From Succinatimonas sp. CAG:777 (GTDB lineage: Bacteria > Pseudomonadota > Gammaproteobacteria > Enterobacterales > Succinivibrionaceae): a stretch of DNA of 24,017 nucleotides. The stretch spans positions 31,722 through 55,738 of the forward strand of contig HF987961.1 of the NCBI GenBank assembly GCA_000431835.1, read 5' to 3'. The notes below the pieces were generated by a model. The model worked only from the letters and a program-made list of their open reading frames with translations. It was not told the DNA's origin and did no database searches. The position numbers and the translations under genes were made by a program. Positions 22,544 to 24,017 of this stretch are shown here, one piece after another (position 1 is the stretch's first letter; the number at the start of each line of letters is the position of its first letter).

Positions 22544-22809
22544 TTATTTAATTCTGTGACGTCTTTCTATATTTTTCTAATATTTATTTGTTTTATAACG
22601 TTTTTATTTTCAAGTTTAAAAAAGCGAACTAAATCTTACTAAATAATTTTGCAGAGATTTTCGTAATTTATTTTCAATAATATTAATCCCACATATTTAT
22701 TTATAATTAATCCCAAAAAATTCAATTTTAATTTCTTTATATTTCAATATATTAAACACAAAAGCGAAATTATTATTTTGTTAGAAGTTTTAAATTATTT
22801 TTTAAAGTA
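22544..22809. repeat. AT-rich tal/metK intergenic DNA with short direct repeats
   Basis: This stretch is very AT-rich and has no gene. It contains ATTAATCCCA twice (22682-22691, 22706-22715, 24 bp apart) and AAAAGCGAA twice (22620-22628, 22760-22768). One TGACGTCT (22557-22564) resembles a met box but lacks a tandem partner. No SAM-riboswitch-like fold is apparent. Confidence 0.45.
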
Positions 22810-22815
22810 TATAAT
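22810..22815 (+). promoter_or_regulatory. metK promoter -10 element
   Basis: A perfect TATAAT lies 36 bases before the metK ATG. No convincing -35 is present at 16-18 bases upstream (TTTTAA or similar), so only the -10 is called. Confidence 0.55.
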
Positions 22816-22851
22816 CATCCTCAGTTAATTTAATTTTAGAGGACAGACTTT

Positions 22852-24000
22852 ATGTCAAGATTATTTACCTCAGAGTCCGTATCAGAAGGACACCCAGACA
22901 AAATCTGTGACCAAGTGTCAGATGCAATCTTAGATGCAATCTTAGCTCAGGATAAAGATGCACACGTTGCTTGCGAAACTTTAGTAAAAACAGGTTTAAT
23001 TTTAGTTGCAGGTGAAGTTACAACTTCTGCAAACGTAGACTTTGAAGCAATTGCACGTAAAACTGTCTGTGACATTGGTTATGACAATTCAGAGGTTGGC
23101 TTTGATGGTCATTACTGCGCATTCTTAAATGGTTTAGGAAAACAGTCACCTGATATCAATCAGGGTGTTTCAAGAGCTTTACCTGAAGATCAGGGCGCAG
23201 GCGATCAGGGCTTAATGTTCGGCTTTGCAACTAACGAAACTGAACACTTAATGCCTGCTGCTATTACCTATGCTCATGAGCTTGTAAAGAAACAGGCTAC
23301 CTTACGTCGTAACGGTTCAATCTCATGGTTACGTCCTGATGCTAAGAGCCAGGTTACAGTCGCTTACAATGATGACGGCGCAGTTGATCATATTGATACT
23401 ATTGTCTTATCAACACAGCATGATCCTGGTGTAACTCAGGAAACTGTTCATGAAGCAGTATACGAAGAGATCATCAAGAAAGTAATTCCTGCAAACCTGT
23501 TACGTAAAGACACCAAGATCTTTATTAACCCAACAGGTCGTTTCGTTATCGGTGGTCCTGTAGGTGATGCTGGTGTTACCGGTAGAAAGATCATTGTTGA
23601 TACTTACGGTGGTGCCGCTCGTCACGGTGGTGGTGCTTTCTCTGGTAAGGATCCTTCAAAGGTAGACAGATCAGCTGCTTACGCTGCTCGTTATGTAGCA
23701 AAGAACATTGTTGCAGCAGGTTTAGCAAAGAAAGCTGAGGTTCAGGTATCTTACGCTATTGGTGTTGCTCAGCCTGTTTCAGTATCAGTTAATACCTTTG
23801 GTACTGGAAAGATTGATGATGAGAAGATCGCAAGAGCAATTCCTCAGGTTTTCGACCTGCGCCCTTACGGCTTAATCAAGCAGTTAGATCTGTTAAGACC
23901 TATCTACTTAAAGACTGCAACCTATGGTCACTTTGGTCGTCCAAGCTTCAGCTGGGAACAGACTAATAAGGTTGATGACTTATTACAGGCTATTAAGTAA
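22852..24000 (+). CDS. metK: S-adenosylmethionine synthetase
   Basis: MetK makes S-adenosylmethionine from methionine and ATP. The 382-residue product is complete and of normal length (E. coli 384). It has LFTSESVSEGHPDKICDQ with H14 and D16 of the ATP site, GAGDQGLMFGFATNE (about 117-131), TGRFVIGGPVGDAGVTGRKI (about 229-248), and the phosphate-binding GGAFSGKDPSKVDRSAAY (about 259-276). AGAGGA lies 8 bases before the ATG. It is divergent from the tal/tkt/pgk/fba block, the same relative arrangement as fbaA-pgk-epd-tktA and metK in E. coli. Its product is the amino donor for BioA and the methyl donor for DNA methylation. The window ends 17 bases after the stop codon. Confidence 0.98.
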   Translation: MSRLFTSESVSEGHPDKICDQVSDAILDAILAQDKDAHVACETLVKTGLILVAGEVTTSANVDFEAIARKTVCDIGYDNSEVGFDGHYCAFLNGLGKQSPDINQGVSRALPEDQGAGDQGLMFGFATNETEHLMPAAITYAHELVKKQATLRRNGSISWLRPDAKSQVTVAYNDDGAVDHIDTIVLSTQHDPGVTQETVHEAVYEEIIKKVIPANLLRKDTKIFINPTGRFVIGGPVGDAGVTGRKIIVDTYGGAARHGGGAFSGKDPSKVDRSAAYAARYVAKNIVAAGLAKKAEVQVSYAIGVAQPVSVSVNTFGTGKIDDEKIARAIPQVFDLRPYGLIKQLDLLRPIYLKTATYGHFGRPSFSWEQTNKVDDLLQAIK

Positions 24001-24017
24001 TCCTGATTAAGTTTTAA

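Noticed and set aside
22557..22564. MetJ box (TGACGTCT) upstream of metK
   Set aside because: MetJ needs at least two adjacent 8-bp boxes; the neighbouring octamers do not match and the site is about 250 bases from the -10.

Overview
The window looks like chromosomal backbone from an AT-rich gammaproteobacterium. BamC, MaoP (DUF413), a lysine-sensitive-type aspartokinase III, a GlnRS very close to the enterobacterial enzyme, and a fba/pgk/tkt block divergent from metK (the E. coli order, minus some genes) all point there. A Firmicutes-type short transaldolase and a short CstA suggest an anaerobic or gut lineage, and Succinivibrionaceae is my best guess. That family assignment is inference. 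I see no insertion sequences, prophage, CRISPR array, toxin-antitoxin pair or defence island.

Layout, left to right. Positions 1-110 hold the 5' end of an unidentified minus-strand gene. 313-390 is tRNA-Val(UAC) with its own promoter and terminator. 525-2529 is bioD-bioA (minus), behind a palindrome that may be the biotin operator. 2586-3476 is a short flagellin gene with a sigma-28-type promoter. 3477-4148 is a long intergenic stretch with a near-consensus CRP site, a two-hairpin candidate small RNA ending in a strong terminator, and then cstA (4149-5618). 5956-9422 is minus: glnS with an unknown 153-residue gene, then bamC behind two tandem terminators. maoP (9856-10209, plus) converges on an orphan helix-turn-helix/coiled-coil gene (minus) preceded by four 11-bp repeats. 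azlC-azlD (minus) diverge from lysC (plus). fliD (14128-15642, plus) lies behind a full sigma-54 consensus match and a sigma-28-type element. 15793-22457 is minus: tal, a DUF945/YdgA-like membrane-anchored protein, tkt, pgk and fba. metK (plus) closes the window.

How it works together. The tal/tkt/pgk/fba block joins the non-oxidative pentose phosphate pathway to lower glycolysis. It is split by terminators into tal, ydgA-like+tkt, and pgk+fba units. The epd gene usually found between tkt and pgk in related bacteria is absent. Flagellin and cap genes stand apart from any flagellar cluster, yet both carry recognisable flagellar promoters. Most genes are housekeeping. The less explained parts are the intergenic regulatory DNA (candidate sRNA, repeat operators) and two unrecognised proteins. 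I found no convincing evidence of a wholly new multi-gene system.
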